A stretch of DNA of 64,000 nt from Erysipelotrichaceae bacterium 66202529 (GCA_017161075.1 CP046174.1:620001-684000), one strand, 5' to 3'; shown: positions 51,148 to 60,383, counted from the first letter of the stretch. Numbers and translations: made by a program. Notes: generated by a model from the sequence alone, not told the origin.

Positions 51148-52042
51148 TCGTCTGTATGGTATAACGCTGTATCTGTTAAATCATAAACGGGCGAGCGGCA
51201 GGTGTCTTGCGGAAACCTTCGAGGTGTCGCTTCGCTGTATTCAAAGAGATATGGATACGCTCTCTATGGCAGGAGTTCCCATCATCGCGTACAGCGGAGT
51301 GAATGGAGGCTATGAGCTGCAGGAGGGCTATAAGCTGCCAACGGCTATGGTGACAGATCATGATTATGCCATTATAGCGGCCTCTTTAAAGAGTATGGAG
51401 AGTGCAGGCTTAAAAAAGGAGGTACAGACGGCGAAGCTGCTGTTTCCACAGCGCAGTGGAAATGAATCCAGTATTCAGATGGATTTTTCCATAGCGGATG
51501 AAACAGCTGCACAGGAAAGAGAGCTTCTGCGAAAAGCAATAAAGGAGCGTCTTGGTGTTCGTTTTTCCTATATGGATGCGCTGGGGAATATTATGCATAG
51601 AAGCTGTGAACCAATCGGTCTGATCTTTCGCTGGTATGCATGGTATCTGGTAGCCTGGGATCTAAAGAAACAAGACTATCGCATGTTTAAGCTGAGTCGG
51701 ATGGATCAGGTACAGGAGCAGGAGTCAATACTGCATCCGCATCCCTCACTTTCCACGATTCTCAGGAAGCTGGAGGAAACGGATACGCAGGCTTACTGGA
51801 CAATACGCTTGCTTTGTCAGCCCGATACCGCAGGTAAAATGAAGGAGTATTTTCAAGGGACGATAGAAAAAACAAATCCGGATGCCTCCTTTCTGTATAC
51901 TATGCGCGTGCCGAAGCAGGAGTACTTCTGGTATGCAAAGCTGCTTGGCATGGGGGCTGGTGTACGTGTATTGGAGCCGCAGGAGCTGATTGATAAAATC
52001 ACAAAGGATTGCCAGGAAATCCTGCAGCTGTATAAGGTGTAA
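51137..52042 (+). CDS. WYL-domain HTH transcriptional regulator (YafY type)
   Basis: A 301-aa regulator. The N-terminal HTH_11 domain reads RLYGITLYLLNHKRASGRCL and VSLRCIQRDMDTLSMAGVP; the middle contains the WYL core (RWYAWYLVAWDLKKQDYRMF). WYL domains bind nucleic acids or nucleotides. I place the start at the GTG at 51137, which overlaps the ybaK stop by 11 bases; the longer frame reading back into ybaK is unlikely. Confidence 0.9.
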   Translation: MKADRLYGITLYLLNHKRASGRCLAETFEVSLRCIQRDMDTLSMAGVPIIAYSGVNGGYELQEGYKLPTAMVTDHDYAIIAASLKSMESAGLKKEVQTAKLLFPQRSGNESSIQMDFSIADETAAQERELLRKAIKERLGVRFSYMDALGNIMHRSCEPIGLIFRWYAWYLVAWDLKKQDYRMFKLSRMDQVQEQESILHPHPSLSTILRKLEETDTQAYWTIRLLCQPDTAGKMKEYFQGTIEKTNPDASFLYTMRVPKQEYFWYAKLLGMGAGVRVLEPQELIDKITKDCQEILQLYKV

Positions 52043-52047
52043 TTACA

Positions 52048-52077
52048 AAACTATGACGTTATGCTGTCGTAGTTTTT
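52048..52077 (+). terminator. Terminator after the WYL regulator
   Basis: AAACTATGAC (52048-52057) pairs with GTCGTAGTTT (52066-52075), one wobble, then TT. Confidence 0.78.
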
Positions 52078-52109
52078 ATGTTATGCTTGGCAGGAAAAGA
52101 GGTGTGTTT

Positions 52110-52496
52110 ATGATTGAGAAAAGAGGAATGGCATATTGCGGGATTGCCTGCTGTGTATGCTCTGAAGCAGATTGTCCTGGATGTCATGCAAGAGGCTGTG
52201 CGGATGCGCATGTCTGCCGTATTTTATCCTGCTGTGTGGAAAAGGGAATTGAGGGCTGTTATGCATGCAGTGAATTTCCATGTCGTGAGGAAATGCTGCA
52301 GAAAAAAAGGGTTCAGGTATTCAACCGCTGTATGTGTAAGGCGGGAGTGGCGCAGGTTATGGATTGTTTAAAGCGGAATGAGGAAGCAGGCATTCAGTAT
52401 CATTACGAAGGACAACTGCTGGGTGATTACGATCTGGAGCGTGAACAGGAGATTGAGGCATTGCTGCTGCAGGGTAGAGAGTATTCGAAAATCTGA
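52110..52496 (+). CDS. DUF3795 Cys-rich protein
   Basis: A 128-aa protein with the DUF3795 pattern: MAYCGIACCVCSEADCPGCH, then CADAHVCRILSCC, EGCYACSEFPC and, near the end, tail helices. About 16 cysteines suggest bound zinc or iron-sulfur. AAAGAGGTG precedes the ATG at 52110. Function unknown. Confidence 0.88.
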   Translation: MIEKRGMAYCGIACCVCSEADCPGCHARGCADAHVCRILSCCVEKGIEGCYACSEFPCREEMLQKKRVQVFNRCMCKAGVAQVMDCLKRNEEAGIQYHYEGQLLGDYDLEREQEIEALLLQGREYSKI

Positions 52497-52593
52497 ATAT
52501 GAAAACTTGTTATATAATATGATACATACTATTTACGGTAAGTGTGAATATGATTAAATAGTAAACGCTACTGGATACAAATTCAGTGTAAAA

Positions 52594-53599
52594 TCAAACT
52601 TTACTTGATTTGTGAATCAGCTGCTTAATTAGTGTGATAAATTCATTAAAGTTTTGCACCTGTAACAGCTTTTTGACATGACTAGGCTCACTTAAAATAT
52701 CAATAATCTCATCAAATACATTTGAGAAAATTTTTCTCGAATCCTCATTTACACCAATAAAAGCAATAATATGTACACTCTTACTACCCCAGTTGATAGG
52801 TTGATCACTGATAACGATTGAAATAAAGCTGTTCTTCGCATTCTTAGATAATGAGTGAGGAACAGCAATATCTCCAAAAGCCGTACTTGATAGGTTTTCT
52901 CTTGCTATAACTTCATGAAATAAAGAGTCCTGAGCATAGCCTAAAGAGACTATATCTTTTGCTAAATAGGCGATTGCTTCTTCTTTATCATGAAATACTG
53001 GATTCTTATAAAAAAGCCTTTCGTCAAAAAAATTCATTAAGTAATCCTTAATAGCATTTTTTCTTTTTACTATAGATATTTGATCAATAGTATCTCTAAT
53101 ATTTCTGTTATCTCTGTCTGTTAGAAATGGATGAAGTGTTATATAGGTGCTTTCAAAAGGCATATCAATGGTCGAGATTATAAGGTCCACATGTAAAAGC
53201 TCAGGATGATAATTGTTTATACTGATTGCATACTTCATATCAATTTTATCGCCATACATTTTAATGATTTTTTCTAATACATGTTTATGCATTGAATAAT
53301 AGTCTGCATAAACAAAAGCACATGTGACCTTTGCTTTGCTTTGCACATTATTTTCAAAATAAGCACCAATATGAAAAGCTATAAAGGTGATTTCATCCTC
53401 AGTTAAAGTGATATTATAATCATGGTTTAATTCCTGAGCGATGAAAACAGCGATATCATAAATCAAAGGATAAGTAGCTTTTATTTTATTTGTCATAGGA
53501 TTTTTAGCATAATAATTATTTTTCATTCTGCTAAACATGTTTTTAATATGTATTGTGAAATTTTATATCTAATTTTCGATTATCCGCATAAACACTATA
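52594..53599 (-). pseudogene. 3' half of a LicR/BglG-type PTS regulator, cut by the Tn916-like element
   Basis: About 335 residues from the middle of PRD2 (YSVYADNRKLDIKFTIHI, then FSRMKNNYYAKNPMTNK) through an EIIB-like segment to a PTS EIIA type-2 domain with the phosphorylation-site His in DIAVPHSLSK. The frame upstream is closed by a stop just beyond 53600, where element sequence begins. The 5' half is at 59165-60141, and joining the two gives a continuous frame through ..EIIYSVYADN... of about 660 residues, the normal length of the family. Translation from the internal ATG at 53538 could still give a C-terminal fragment. Confidence 0.9.
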
Positions 53600-53633
53600 C
53601 TTTCAAGTATTTTGAAGTATAGAAAAAACTCAT

Positions 53634-53656
53634 TTTACCACGAATTTACCACGATT
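53634..53656. repeat. Integrase arm-site repeats, left end
   Basis: Two tandem copies of TTTACCACGA (from 53635 and 53645) lie about 35 bases inside the left junction. The matching right-end copies are at 59012-59033. Confidence 0.7.
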
Positions 53657-53691
53657 GAATGAGCCTTGATATGACCTATAAAATAACACCC

Positions 53692-53725
53692 AAAAGACAT
53701 CATTACACCTAAATGGTGTCTTTTT
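53692..53725. terminator. Hairpin near left end of the element
   Basis: AAAAGACA..CA pairs with TG.TGTCTTTTT (one mismatch), a probable bidirectional terminator. Confidence 0.6.
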
Positions 53726-53779
53726 AAAAAGCAGTCAATCCTAAGACTAACTGCTTTGTGTGTATGGATATGAAATTGT
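53726..53779. repeat. Cargo-gene terminator repeat, copy 1
   Basis: A ~54-bp sequence with hairpin AAGCAGT...ACTGCTT followed by a conserved tail ending ATATGAAATTGT. An almost identical copy is at 54445-54498. Each copy lies just downstream of a minus-strand cargo gene. Confidence 0.85.
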
Positions 53780-53806
53780 CAAACTGGGATTTACTTATAT
53801 CTATTC

Positions 53807-54289
53807 CTATAAAAGTGTCAATATATATCCGTCTATCAGAGCAATTAGCAGATACATAATAAAGGCTCTGATAAACGCTTCTATATGCTTTTTCGGATTT
53901 TGATACAATTCCTTTTCTGGCATTTTTCTTAAACGAACACGCTTTGTATTCCGCCACCATAAAAGGTCTACAATAAATAAGTCAAAGATATTCAATCCCT
54001 GTCCTATAATACTTAAACAAAGAAAATTATGTGTGAAGCCATTTTCTTTGATAAACAACCCTAATATAAATAGTACGAACAGAAATAACAGAAAATTGGA
54101 TATAAATGTAACCACTTTATTGCTTTCCTTAAATTTTCCTTGATATTCTGCAATACTCTTTATTCGATTTTGCACTTCATCTGGATAAGATGAATAGCTT
54201 TTTAAATTTTTGTTATCTGTACCTGTTCCCCAAAAACATATTAGAAAAAACGCGATACATAAAATTACGGTTTCGATTATTATAATCAT
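53807..54289 (-). CDS. Membrane protein, cargo gene (160 aa)
   Basis: Four hydrophobic segments (IIIIETVILCIAFFLICFWG, FISNFLLFLFVLFILGLFI, FLCLSIIGQGLNIFDLFIV and AFIMYLLIALIDGYILTLL) with a charged middle loop (WWRNTKRVRLRKMPEKE). GGAGTG precedes the ATG. Similar proteins are carried on integrative elements; the function is unknown. Confidence 0.75.
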   Translation of the reverse strand: MIIIIETVILCIAFFLICFWGTGTDNKNLKSYSSYPDEVQNRIKSIAEYQGKFKESNKVVTFISNFLLFLFVLFILGLFIKENGFTHNFLCLSIIGQGLNIFDLFIVDLLWWRNTKRVRLRKMPEKELYQNPKKHIEAFIRAFIMYLLIALIDGYILTLL

Positions 54290-54444
54290 TCTGTTTCACT
54301 CCAAATTCTAATTTGTCCGTTTCTTCATATCCACATTATATCATTTTCATATCTGCACCACAATAAAATTTTATGCACCGATAATCTTATTGAACAGCTC
54401 TAACAAACACCATTTCATCACTCCAATCTGAAATTTAGGTATGA

Positions 54445-54498
54445 AAAAAGCAGTCAATCCTAAGACTAACTGCTTTGTGTATAGAGATATGAAATTGT
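54445..54498. repeat. Cargo-gene terminator repeat, copy 2
   Basis: A second copy of the 54-bp hairpin-plus-tail sequence at 53726-53779, located directly downstream of the alkyltransferase-like gene (minus strand). Confidence 0.85.
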
Positions 54499-54512
54499 GA
54501 AATAGAATTTGC

Positions 54513-54992
54513 CTATTTCAAATCAAAAAGAGAATTTTCATAGTCCTTTACATAGTATCGTATATTTTTACGCCCCTTTTGAATAATGGTATGTCCCTCT
54601 GCTTCTAATTTTTCTTTCTGTGCTTCAATACCATTTGGATATTTAGCATTTAATTCTCCGTTTGCTTTTAATGTTCTCCAATAGGGTGTTTCATCTTCGG
54701 AACGCTGATAACTCGCCCACGCTACAATAGAAACAAATATACCCGCTGTAATCGGCTCTGTAAAATCTGCACCACTCAATTTTGCAAAGTGTTCTCGTAT
54801 TTTTCCAACCGTAATCACTTTACCATACGGAACTTTTTTCATTACTTTGTCATAGTCAATCGGGGGAGCAAAATACATTTTGTTTCCACCATATTTCTCA
54901 ATACTTTTCTGGTCTATGATAATTTGAAATTTTGGCATATCCTTACTATCATGCAACATAGCATTAAAATCTTTTTTATCTTCATTTGCCAT
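54513..54992 (-). CDS. Alkyltransferase-like (MGMT-family) protein without active-site Cys
   Basis: A 159-aa protein with the MGMT DNA-binding domain: VPYGKVITVGKIREHF, then a helix with AGIFVSIVAWASY, then TPYWRTLKANGEL and IEAQKEKLEAEGH. In true methyltransferases the motif is PCHRV; here it is PYWRT, with no Cys, as in ATL proteins that bind O6-alkylguanine and hand it to repair. AGGAGG fits the ATG at 54992 better than the GTG at 55001. Confidence 0.85.
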   Translation of the reverse strand: MANEDKKDFNAMLHDSKDMPKFQIIIDQKSIEKYGGNKMYFAPPIDYDKVMKKVPYGKVITVGKIREHFAKLSGADFTEPITAGIFVSIVAWASYQRSEDETPYWRTLKANGELNAKYPNGIEAQKEKLEAEGHTIIQKGRKNIRYYVKDYENSLFDLK

Positions 54993-55210
54993 TTGTGCCA
55001 CCTCCTACTTTAAGGATAGTCTGTTTCTTATTTCCATGCAATGAGGCTGTTTGAAAATTATTAACACTTTCAAATTTGTCGCTTTCTTCATATCCATATT
55101 ATAACAGTTCCATATATCCGCCACAATAAAAATCAGCATACCCTTAGCATTTATGGAACAAAAATGCACACTTTTTCTTTCTTCCTCTTGATTACCCCAC
55201 AACAGAAAAG

Positions 55211-55273
55211 AAAAAGCCCTGTCAAGAGCCTTGCCACCATTGGTGGTGCTTTGCACTCTTTACTGGGCTTTTT
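55211..55273 (-). terminator. Terminator after the XRE gene
   Basis: AAAAAGCCC (55211-55219) and GGGCTTTTT (55265-55273) close a long stem that also contains CCACCATTGGTGG. Confidence 0.75.
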
Positions 55274-55302
55274 GTTTGCTGTATCTTCCATGCAAGAGGA
55301 AA

Positions 55303-55974
55303 TTAAAGACCTCTGTTCCATTTCGCCTTTAGATAATCTTCATAGTCTGCTTCATTGAAGTCTACTTGTGGAGAAGTGTCGGGAATGTTGTTTCTGTTGT
55401 CTATATCCGCAAGCTGACGAAATATCCAATCATCATAAGGGTCATGGTATTTATACTCTTTGGGCTGTTCTCTGTATCGGTCTAACCCTCGCATTTCCTT
55501 ATGCACTTTTATCATGCGTTCCAGTTTTTGACGCTGTATCAACTGCTTGATTTCCATAAGTTCTTCCAACTCCGTAACCTCATTGGTAATGTAGTTATGG
55601 ATATACTGTATGAGTTTATATGCCTTGTAAAATGTGCATTCTTTTTCATCATCGAAAAATTCATTTTCAGACAGGTAATCTAAGGAAACATTGAAGTCTT
55701 GTTCCCGTTTGATAATATCCATGATATAGGGCTCGGTGTGGTCGATATACTTCCATTCTCCCGACAATAATTCATTGGGTGTTACTCCCAACACGTCCAT
55801 TATCTTCTCTAACGTATCAAAGGTAGGATAATTCACGCCACGTTCAATCTTGGAAAGGCTCTGCATATTGATACCGATTTTGTCTGCCAGTTCCTGTTGT
55901 TTCATTCCTCTGTGTTTTCTTATGGTCTGTATGTTCTCTCCCAAAAAACTCATTTTCTTTATATAACGTTCCAT
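55303..55974 (-). CDS. XRE-family repressor of the element
   Basis: A 223-aa protein. The N-terminal HTH is NIQTIRKHRGMKQQELADKI and INMQSLSKIERGVNYPTFDT; the C-terminal part is helical and charged (ELEELMEIKQLIQRQKLERM). It is divergent from the rep-xis-int genes and shares a control region with them, so it probably sets the quiescent state. The ATG at 55974 is the longest option; the spacing to AAAGGAGAAG is long, so 55953 is possible. Confidence 0.88.
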   Translation of the reverse strand: MERYIKKMSFLGENIQTIRKHRGMKQQELADKIGINMQSLSKIERGVNYPTFDTLEKIMDVLGVTPNELLSGEWKYIDHTEPYIMDIIKREQDFNVSLDYLSENEFFDDEKECTFYKAYKLIQYIHNYITNEVTELEELMEIKQLIQRQKLERMIKVHKEMRGLDRYREQPKEYKYHDPYDDWIFRQLADIDNRNNIPDTSPQVDFNEADYEDYLKAKWNRGL

Positions 55975-56024
55975 AACTTAGTATAGCTTCTCCTTTCCCG
56001 TCTTTTACGTTCCTTTATAAGCCT

Positions 56025-56092
56025 ATCATACTTATTTTGTTGTAAAAAGTCAAGAAAAATATCTTGACAAGTAATTCTAATGTAGTTATTAT
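56025..56092. promoter_or_regulatory. Divergent promoters with operator, element control region
   Basis: Minus strand: TTGACT (56048-56053), 17 bases, TATGAT (56025-56030), for the XRE gene. Plus strand: TTGACA (56064-56069), 17 bases, TATTAT (56087-56092), reading toward rep-xis-int. GTCAAGA (56049-56055) and TCTTGAC (56062-56068) form an inverted repeat covering both -35 boxes, an ideal site for the XRE repressor. Confidence 0.85.
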
Positions 56093-56440
56093 CGTGGTAG
56101 ATTGAGTGATTAAGCACGCTAGGGTCAATCACACGCTTGAGTAAGCATAGGAAAGATGTATTTTCATTTTGATAGCATGAATAAGCATGGACTATCAGAC
56201 CGAAAATAAGGTTTCTGACTGGGGCTGTTCCGTTTAGCCACGAGCCTTACAAGGCTCGTGAGCGTCAAGAACGGATCAGACACAGGAAGAAAGGGAACGC
56301 CTTTAGGCGTTTATAAAGGGCGTATATGTAACACCGCCCTGCGCATACATGTCATAGTACCTAGAAACTGTGATAAATAAAGGAAAAAACACGATTTTTA
56401 CCCCGCAAAAAAACGGGAAGTACGAAAGGAGTAATGCACT
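56093..56440. other. Non-coding region with hairpins, candidate oriT/replication origin
   Basis: A perfect 10-bp palindromic hairpin, CACGAGCCTT (56239-56248) with AAGGCTCGTG (56251-56260), is followed by AACGCC/GGCGTT (56296-56311), a GGGCG...CGCCC pair (about 56318-56340) and CCCCG/CGGG (about 56401-56417). No gene. Lying directly before a Rep/relaxase-like gene, it may hold the nick site. Confidence 0.55.
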
Positions 56441-57532
56441 ATAACTACACACAAAAATTTATCCGTTAAGATTGATTACATCAGTATTGTATTCGATACT
56501 GCAACCGCCGAAGATGTCATCATGCACATTTTAGGTTTACCGACTGATATTTTCAATGTCTATCCGGCAAGCATTAAATTCAAGACTTATCAAGCACGCT
56601 GGCAGATTGGAGATATTTATGTATCGTGGGACGCAAGAAAGACAGAGGACAACCCACAAGGGCTAGGCTGTTATCTTGTTATGACTGGCAGAGGTTGTGA
56701 TGATATTTTCCGTATTCTCGACAGTAGGAATTATACCTTTGGAGATATGTTCAAACATTGTGAGCGAAGATATGGACTGGATAACTTCCATTTCACTAGA
56801 CTGGATATTGCCATTGATGATAAGAACGAAAAGCCATTTTTTACCATAGAGCAGATAAAGAAGAAATGCGAAAAAGAGGAATTTATCTCGAATAGTGAGG
56901 GCTACCACTTTGACGAAAGCAAGTTTGATGATTTCGACACCGCAAAGACCGTTTATATCGGTGCTGGGAAATCGGGATTGTCCTACCGCTTTTATGACAA
57001 GGATAAGGAAGTCTGTTCAAAACATAATAAGACACTTGATGAAGTCGGCAGTTGGAAACGGACAGAAATGCAACTGCGTGATGATAAGGCTCATGCTTTT
57101 GCCATGACATTCAAGGACAGACCGCTGGAACTGGGAGAACTGGCTTTCGGGCTATTGGCAAACAACCTACGCTTTGTCGTACCAAACAGAAACGAAAGTA
57201 ATAAGAGCAGGTGGAAAACTTGTCGGTTTTGGGAACGCTTTTTAGGGGCTGTGGAAGTCTTAAAACTGCAAGTACCAAAACAGCAAAATTCCCTTGAAGA
57301 AACACAGCAATGGCTCACAGAGGGTGGCGTGATTTCCGCTGTCAAAAGTTTTTACTTCTTGGAAGAACATGACGCATTAGGTGGACTGGAAAAAGTGGGA
57401 ACTATGCTTGATAAGGCAAGATACAGTAATTCCCTTTCCAGTAAATTAACCGCCCATTTACAGAGGATAAACCGCACCGACCTTATCCCTTATATCCAAT
57501 ATGACACGAAACATGGGAAAGGGGGTATCTGA
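56441..57532 (+). CDS. Rep_trans-family replication initiation / relaxase-like protein, apparent ATA start
   Basis: A 363-aa protein of the rolling-circle initiator family used by Tn916-like elements. Visible parts include [31 protein letters not shown] and [18 protein letters not shown]. The first ATG in frame (56522) cuts off ~27 conserved-looking residues and has no ribosome binding site. In contrast AAAGGAG (56425-56431) is 9 bases from an in-frame ATA at 56441, and the frame is open between. I therefore start at the ATA, a rare start codon; if it is not used, the protein starts at 56522 or is impaired. The stop overlaps the xis start. Confidence 0.85.
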   Translation: MTTHKNLSVKIDYISIVFDTATAEDVIMHILGLPTDIFNVYPASIKFKTYQARWQIGDIYVSWDARKTEDNPQGLGCYLVMTGRGCDDIFRILDSRNYTFGDMFKHCERRYGLDNFHFTRLDIAIDDKNEKPFFTIEQIKKKCEKEEFISNSEGYHFDESKFDDFDTAKTVYIGAGKSGLSYRFYDKDKEVCSKHNKTLDEVGSWKRTEMQLRDDKAHAFAMTFKDRPLELGELAFGLLANNLRFVVPNRNESNKSRWKTCRFWERFLGAVEVLKLQVPKQQNSLEETQQWLTEGGVISAVKSFYFLEEHDALGGLEKVGTMLDKARYSNSLSSKLTAHLQRINRTDLIPYIQYDTKHGKGGI

Positions 57533-57735
57533 TGAATAACAACGATATTCCCGTATGGGAAAAATACACCCTTACCATTGAAGAAGCGTCAAAATATTTC
57601 CGTATCGGAGAAAACAAGTTAAGACGATTGGCAGAGGAAAACAAGGACGCTGGCTGGCTCATTATGAATGGCAACCGCATACAGATTAAACGCCGACAGT
57701 TTGAACAGGTTATTGATAAATTGGACGCAATCTAA
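57532..57735 (+). CDS. xis: Excisionase, Tn916 Xis family
   Basis: A 67-aa protein nearly matching Tn916 Xis: [20 protein letters not shown], then [12 protein letters not shown] and [15 protein letters not shown]. It is a winged-helix architectural protein that directs Int towards excision. The ATG overlaps the rep stop (TGATG). Confidence 0.96.
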   Translation: MNNNDIPVWEKYTLTIEEASKYFRIGENKLRRLAEENKDAGWLIMNGNRIQIKRRQFEQVIDKLDAI

Positions 57736-57813
57736 TGCAAATGAGCCTTGTATGTGTTATGATGAACACAAGTCATATCAAGGCTCTTTCCAACAAGGAA
57801 AGGAGCAGACACC

Positions 57814-59007
57814 ATGAAAGAAAAAAGACGGGATAACAAAGGTCGTATCCTGCATACTGGAGAGAGCCAACGAACAGACGGAAAATACTTATATAAATAT
57901 GTGGACGCATTTGGAAACACAAAATATGTGTATGCTTGGAGATTGACACCCACAGACCCGACACCAAAGGGAAAACGGGAAAAACCCTCACTTCGTGAAC
58001 TGGAACAGCAGATAAGACGGGATATTGAGGACGGTATCGACAGCACAGGCAAGAAAATGACGCTTTGCCAACTCTACGCCAAACAGAACGCACAGAGGGC
58101 AAATGTGAAGAAAAGCACACAGAAACAACGGGAACAACTTATGCGGTTATTGAAAGAGGACAAGTTAGGTGCTAGGAGCATTGATACAATCAAACCCTCT
58201 GACGCTAAAGAATGGGCGTTACGCATGAAAGAGAAAGGCTTTTCCTACAATACCATTAACAACCATAAACGCTCGTTAAAAGCGTCATTCTATATCGCCA
58301 TACAAGACGATTGTGTAAGGAAAAACCCTTTTGATTTCAAGTTAAGTGAAGTCCTAGAAAATGATACCAAAGAGAAAGTCGCATTGACAGAGGAACAGGA
58401 ACAAGCCCTACTGTCATTCATCAGGACGGACAACGTGTATCACAAGTATTATGATGATGTGCTGATACTGTTAAAAACAGGACTTCGTATTTCGGAACTA
58501 TGCGGACTGACAATCATGGATGTTGATTTTATCCATGAGGTTGTGGTTATCGACCACCAGTTACTAAAGAGCAAGGAACAAGGCTATTATATTGAAACGC
58601 CTAAGACAAAAAGCGGAACAAGGCAAGTGCCATTAAGCAAAGAAACGATACAGGCATTTCAACGAATGATGAAGAAACGCCCAAAGGCAGAACCATTTGT
58701 GATAGACGGACGGGGCAACTTTCTATTTGTCAATCAGAAAGGCAAGCCCAAAGTTGCGATTGATTACAATATGCTTTTTGTCCGTATGGTAAAGAAATAC
58801 AACAAGTACCATAGGGATAACCCTTTGCCACATATCACACCGCATACGCTACGCCATACATTCTGCACAAGGCTGGCAAGCAAGAACATGAACCCGAAAG
58901 ATTTACAGTATATCATGGGGCATTCAAATATCAGTATCACAATGAACTGGTACGCTCATGCGTCCATAGATACCGCAAAATCAGAGGTTCAGCGTCTAAT
59001 CGCATAG
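57814..59007 (+). CDS. int: Tyrosine integrase, Tn916 family
   Basis: A 397-aa recombinase. The N-terminal arm-binding domain (GRILHTGESQRTDGKYLYKY) precedes the core-binding domain and the catalytic domain with R225 (TGLRISEL), a Lys in TPKTKSGTRQ, H344-xx-R347 (PHTLRHTFC), H370 (GHSNISIT) and Y380 (NWYAH). All catalytic residues are present, so it should be active. AAGGAAAGGAG precedes the ATG. It lies ~160 bases from the right end, as in Tn916. Confidence 0.97.
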   Translation: MKEKRRDNKGRILHTGESQRTDGKYLYKYVDAFGNTKYVYAWRLTPTDPTPKGKREKPSLRELEQQIRRDIEDGIDSTGKKMTLCQLYAKQNAQRANVKKSTQKQREQLMRLLKEDKLGARSIDTIKPSDAKEWALRMKEKGFSYNTINNHKRSLKASFYIAIQDDCVRKNPFDFKLSEVLENDTKEKVALTEEQEQALLSFIRTDNVYHKYYDDVLILLKTGLRISELCGLTIMDVDFIHEVVVIDHQLLKSKEQGYYIETPKTKSGTRQVPLSKETIQAFQRMMKKRPKAEPFVIDGRGNFLFVNQKGKPKVAIDYNMLFVRMVKKYNKYHRDNPLPHITPHTLRHTFCTRLASKNMNPKDLQYIMGHSNISITMNWYAHASIDTAKSEVQRLIA

Positions 59008-59011
59008 AAGT

Positions 59012-59090
59012 ATTTACCACGATTTTAACCACGCTTGATAGCGAAAATATAAGAAGATAGACCTAGATATGTGAGGTTTACCACAAAAGC
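59012..59090. repeat. Integrase arm-site repeats, right end
   Basis: TTTACCACGATTTTAACCACG at 59012-59032 and TTTACCACAA near 59078 match the repeats at the left end (53635). They lie between the int stop and the right junction. Confidence 0.65.
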
Positions 59091-59164
59091 AAAATGCCCG
59101 TAGAGCCGATAAAATAAGGCTTTGCGGACATTTGAGAAGATATAAAAAGATAGTCAAAAAGACA

Positions 59165-60141
59165 TATATAATTTCATATAATTTTGTTATAAAATCTTCA
59201 TCAAAAGGGTCTAAATAATAGCAGACTTCAACATCCCTTATTATTTTATGAGCAATATCAATATATTTTTTCTCAATATAATTACTAATATTAGCTGGTG
59301 AAATTGAGGAATAATCCAACATTGTTGTATTATTAATAATCACGAGTGCTAAATTATATAACTCAGCATTATTAAGGTATATGTCAAATGTATTCTCAAT
59401 ATACTCATTAATCTGCTTTGCCACATTAAAATGATTGCTTTCTATGATTTTATCCATGTCTACACTATCTTCTAACTGGTGATGGTTACGTACTCTGTCT
59501 ATGGTAATCACAAGGTGTAGAACTGTATTATTCAACGTATAATCATTTGCAAATATATCAGCATCATTAAAGATTTTTTTTATTTCGTTGTAAATCTCCT
59601 TATAGTTATAATGGAAGGTTAGCATAGGAATCTCATCCTTTAGAATAAAATTATCATAGGAATCGCTGGAAATGAGAAGGCTCATTAGCTTTCGTTTCTC
59701 AATTTCTGTTCCAATTATACGAATTGCATCCTTGTCTCTTTTTATAACAAGGTGATAATCCCTTATGATTTTTCTAACTATTTTCAAATCGTTTTCAATT
59801 GTAGCATTACTGACATAGAGTTCATCTGCCAAATCAAAAATATCGTAACCGCCTTTTTCACAGATCAGTTTTTGCAGAATATAATTTTGTCTTGTGGCTG
59901 GTGTTTCTTCAAAGTCTATTTTATTTTTTATGTACTCCTGATATCGCTTTAAGTCTAAACGATATCCCATACTGCTTGAAATTATAAGCATACCTGCAGC
60001 ATCCTCATTAAGTTTTGTAATATACTTTCTGATTTGTCTGGTGGATACAGAAAGACGTTCAGAAAGTAATGAAGCTGAGACCCATCTTTCCCTCTCTGAT
60101 AATAAATACGTAAGCAGCTTTGATGTTTGTGAAGTTCCCAT
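59165..60141 (-). pseudogene. 5' half of the LicR/BglG-type PTS regulator
   Basis: About 325 residues: N-terminal HTH domain (LTYLLSERERWVSASLLSER, VSTRQIRKYITKLN), second HTH (YDIFDLADELYVSNATIEND), PRD1 (around HYNYKEIYNEIKKIFND, LHLVITIDRVRNHHQ) and the first part of PRD2 ending DPFDEDFITKLYEIIY. The reading frame then runs into element sequence to a stop at 59014. The intact gene would activate the adjacent PTS operon in response to phosphorylation; the split protein lacks PRD2 and EIIA and is likely deregulated or dead. Confidence 0.9.
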
Positions 60142-60231
60142 AAGATTGCTCCTTTACATAAATCCACCCGATACCTCCATTATATTTGTTTATCTAAATC
60201 TAGTATATATGAATGTAAGATATTTAACCAG

Positions 60232-60265
60232 TTTTAAAAGTTCCTAATAAGAGGAACTTTTAAAA
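60232..60265. promoter_or_regulatory. Large palindrome between the PTS regulator and the PTS operon
   Basis: TTTTAAAAGTTCC (60232-60244) and GGAACTTTTAAAA (60253-60265) form a perfect 13-bp inverted repeat with an 8-base spacer. It lies in the regulator-operon intergenic region and has no T-run outside, so an operator for the LicR-type activator is more likely than a terminator. Confidence 0.65.
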
Positions 60266-60383
60266 TTTGTGAAAAACTAATAATTTTTGTAAACTGTGAA
60301 TGTAAGCAAGGATATTGGTATTGATCTGCATATATTTGAGATGCTTTACCTCATAGAACTTGCTTCAACAAAAGGAGGAGAAT

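Larger units (their letters stand above)
53598..59167. mobile_element. Tn916-family integrative element, about 5.6 kb
   Basis: The boundaries are deduced from the split host gene: host sequence ends at AACACTATA (53591-53599) and resumes at ATATATAATTTC (59164-59175). The overlapping TATA/ATATA leaves a few bases of uncertainty, as expected for Tn916-type coupling sequences. Inside: two cargo genes and an XRE regulator on the minus strand, then Rep/relaxase-like, Xis and Int genes on the plus strand. TTTACCACGA repeats lie near both ends. No conjugation genes are present, so it would need help to transfer. Confidence 0.9.
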
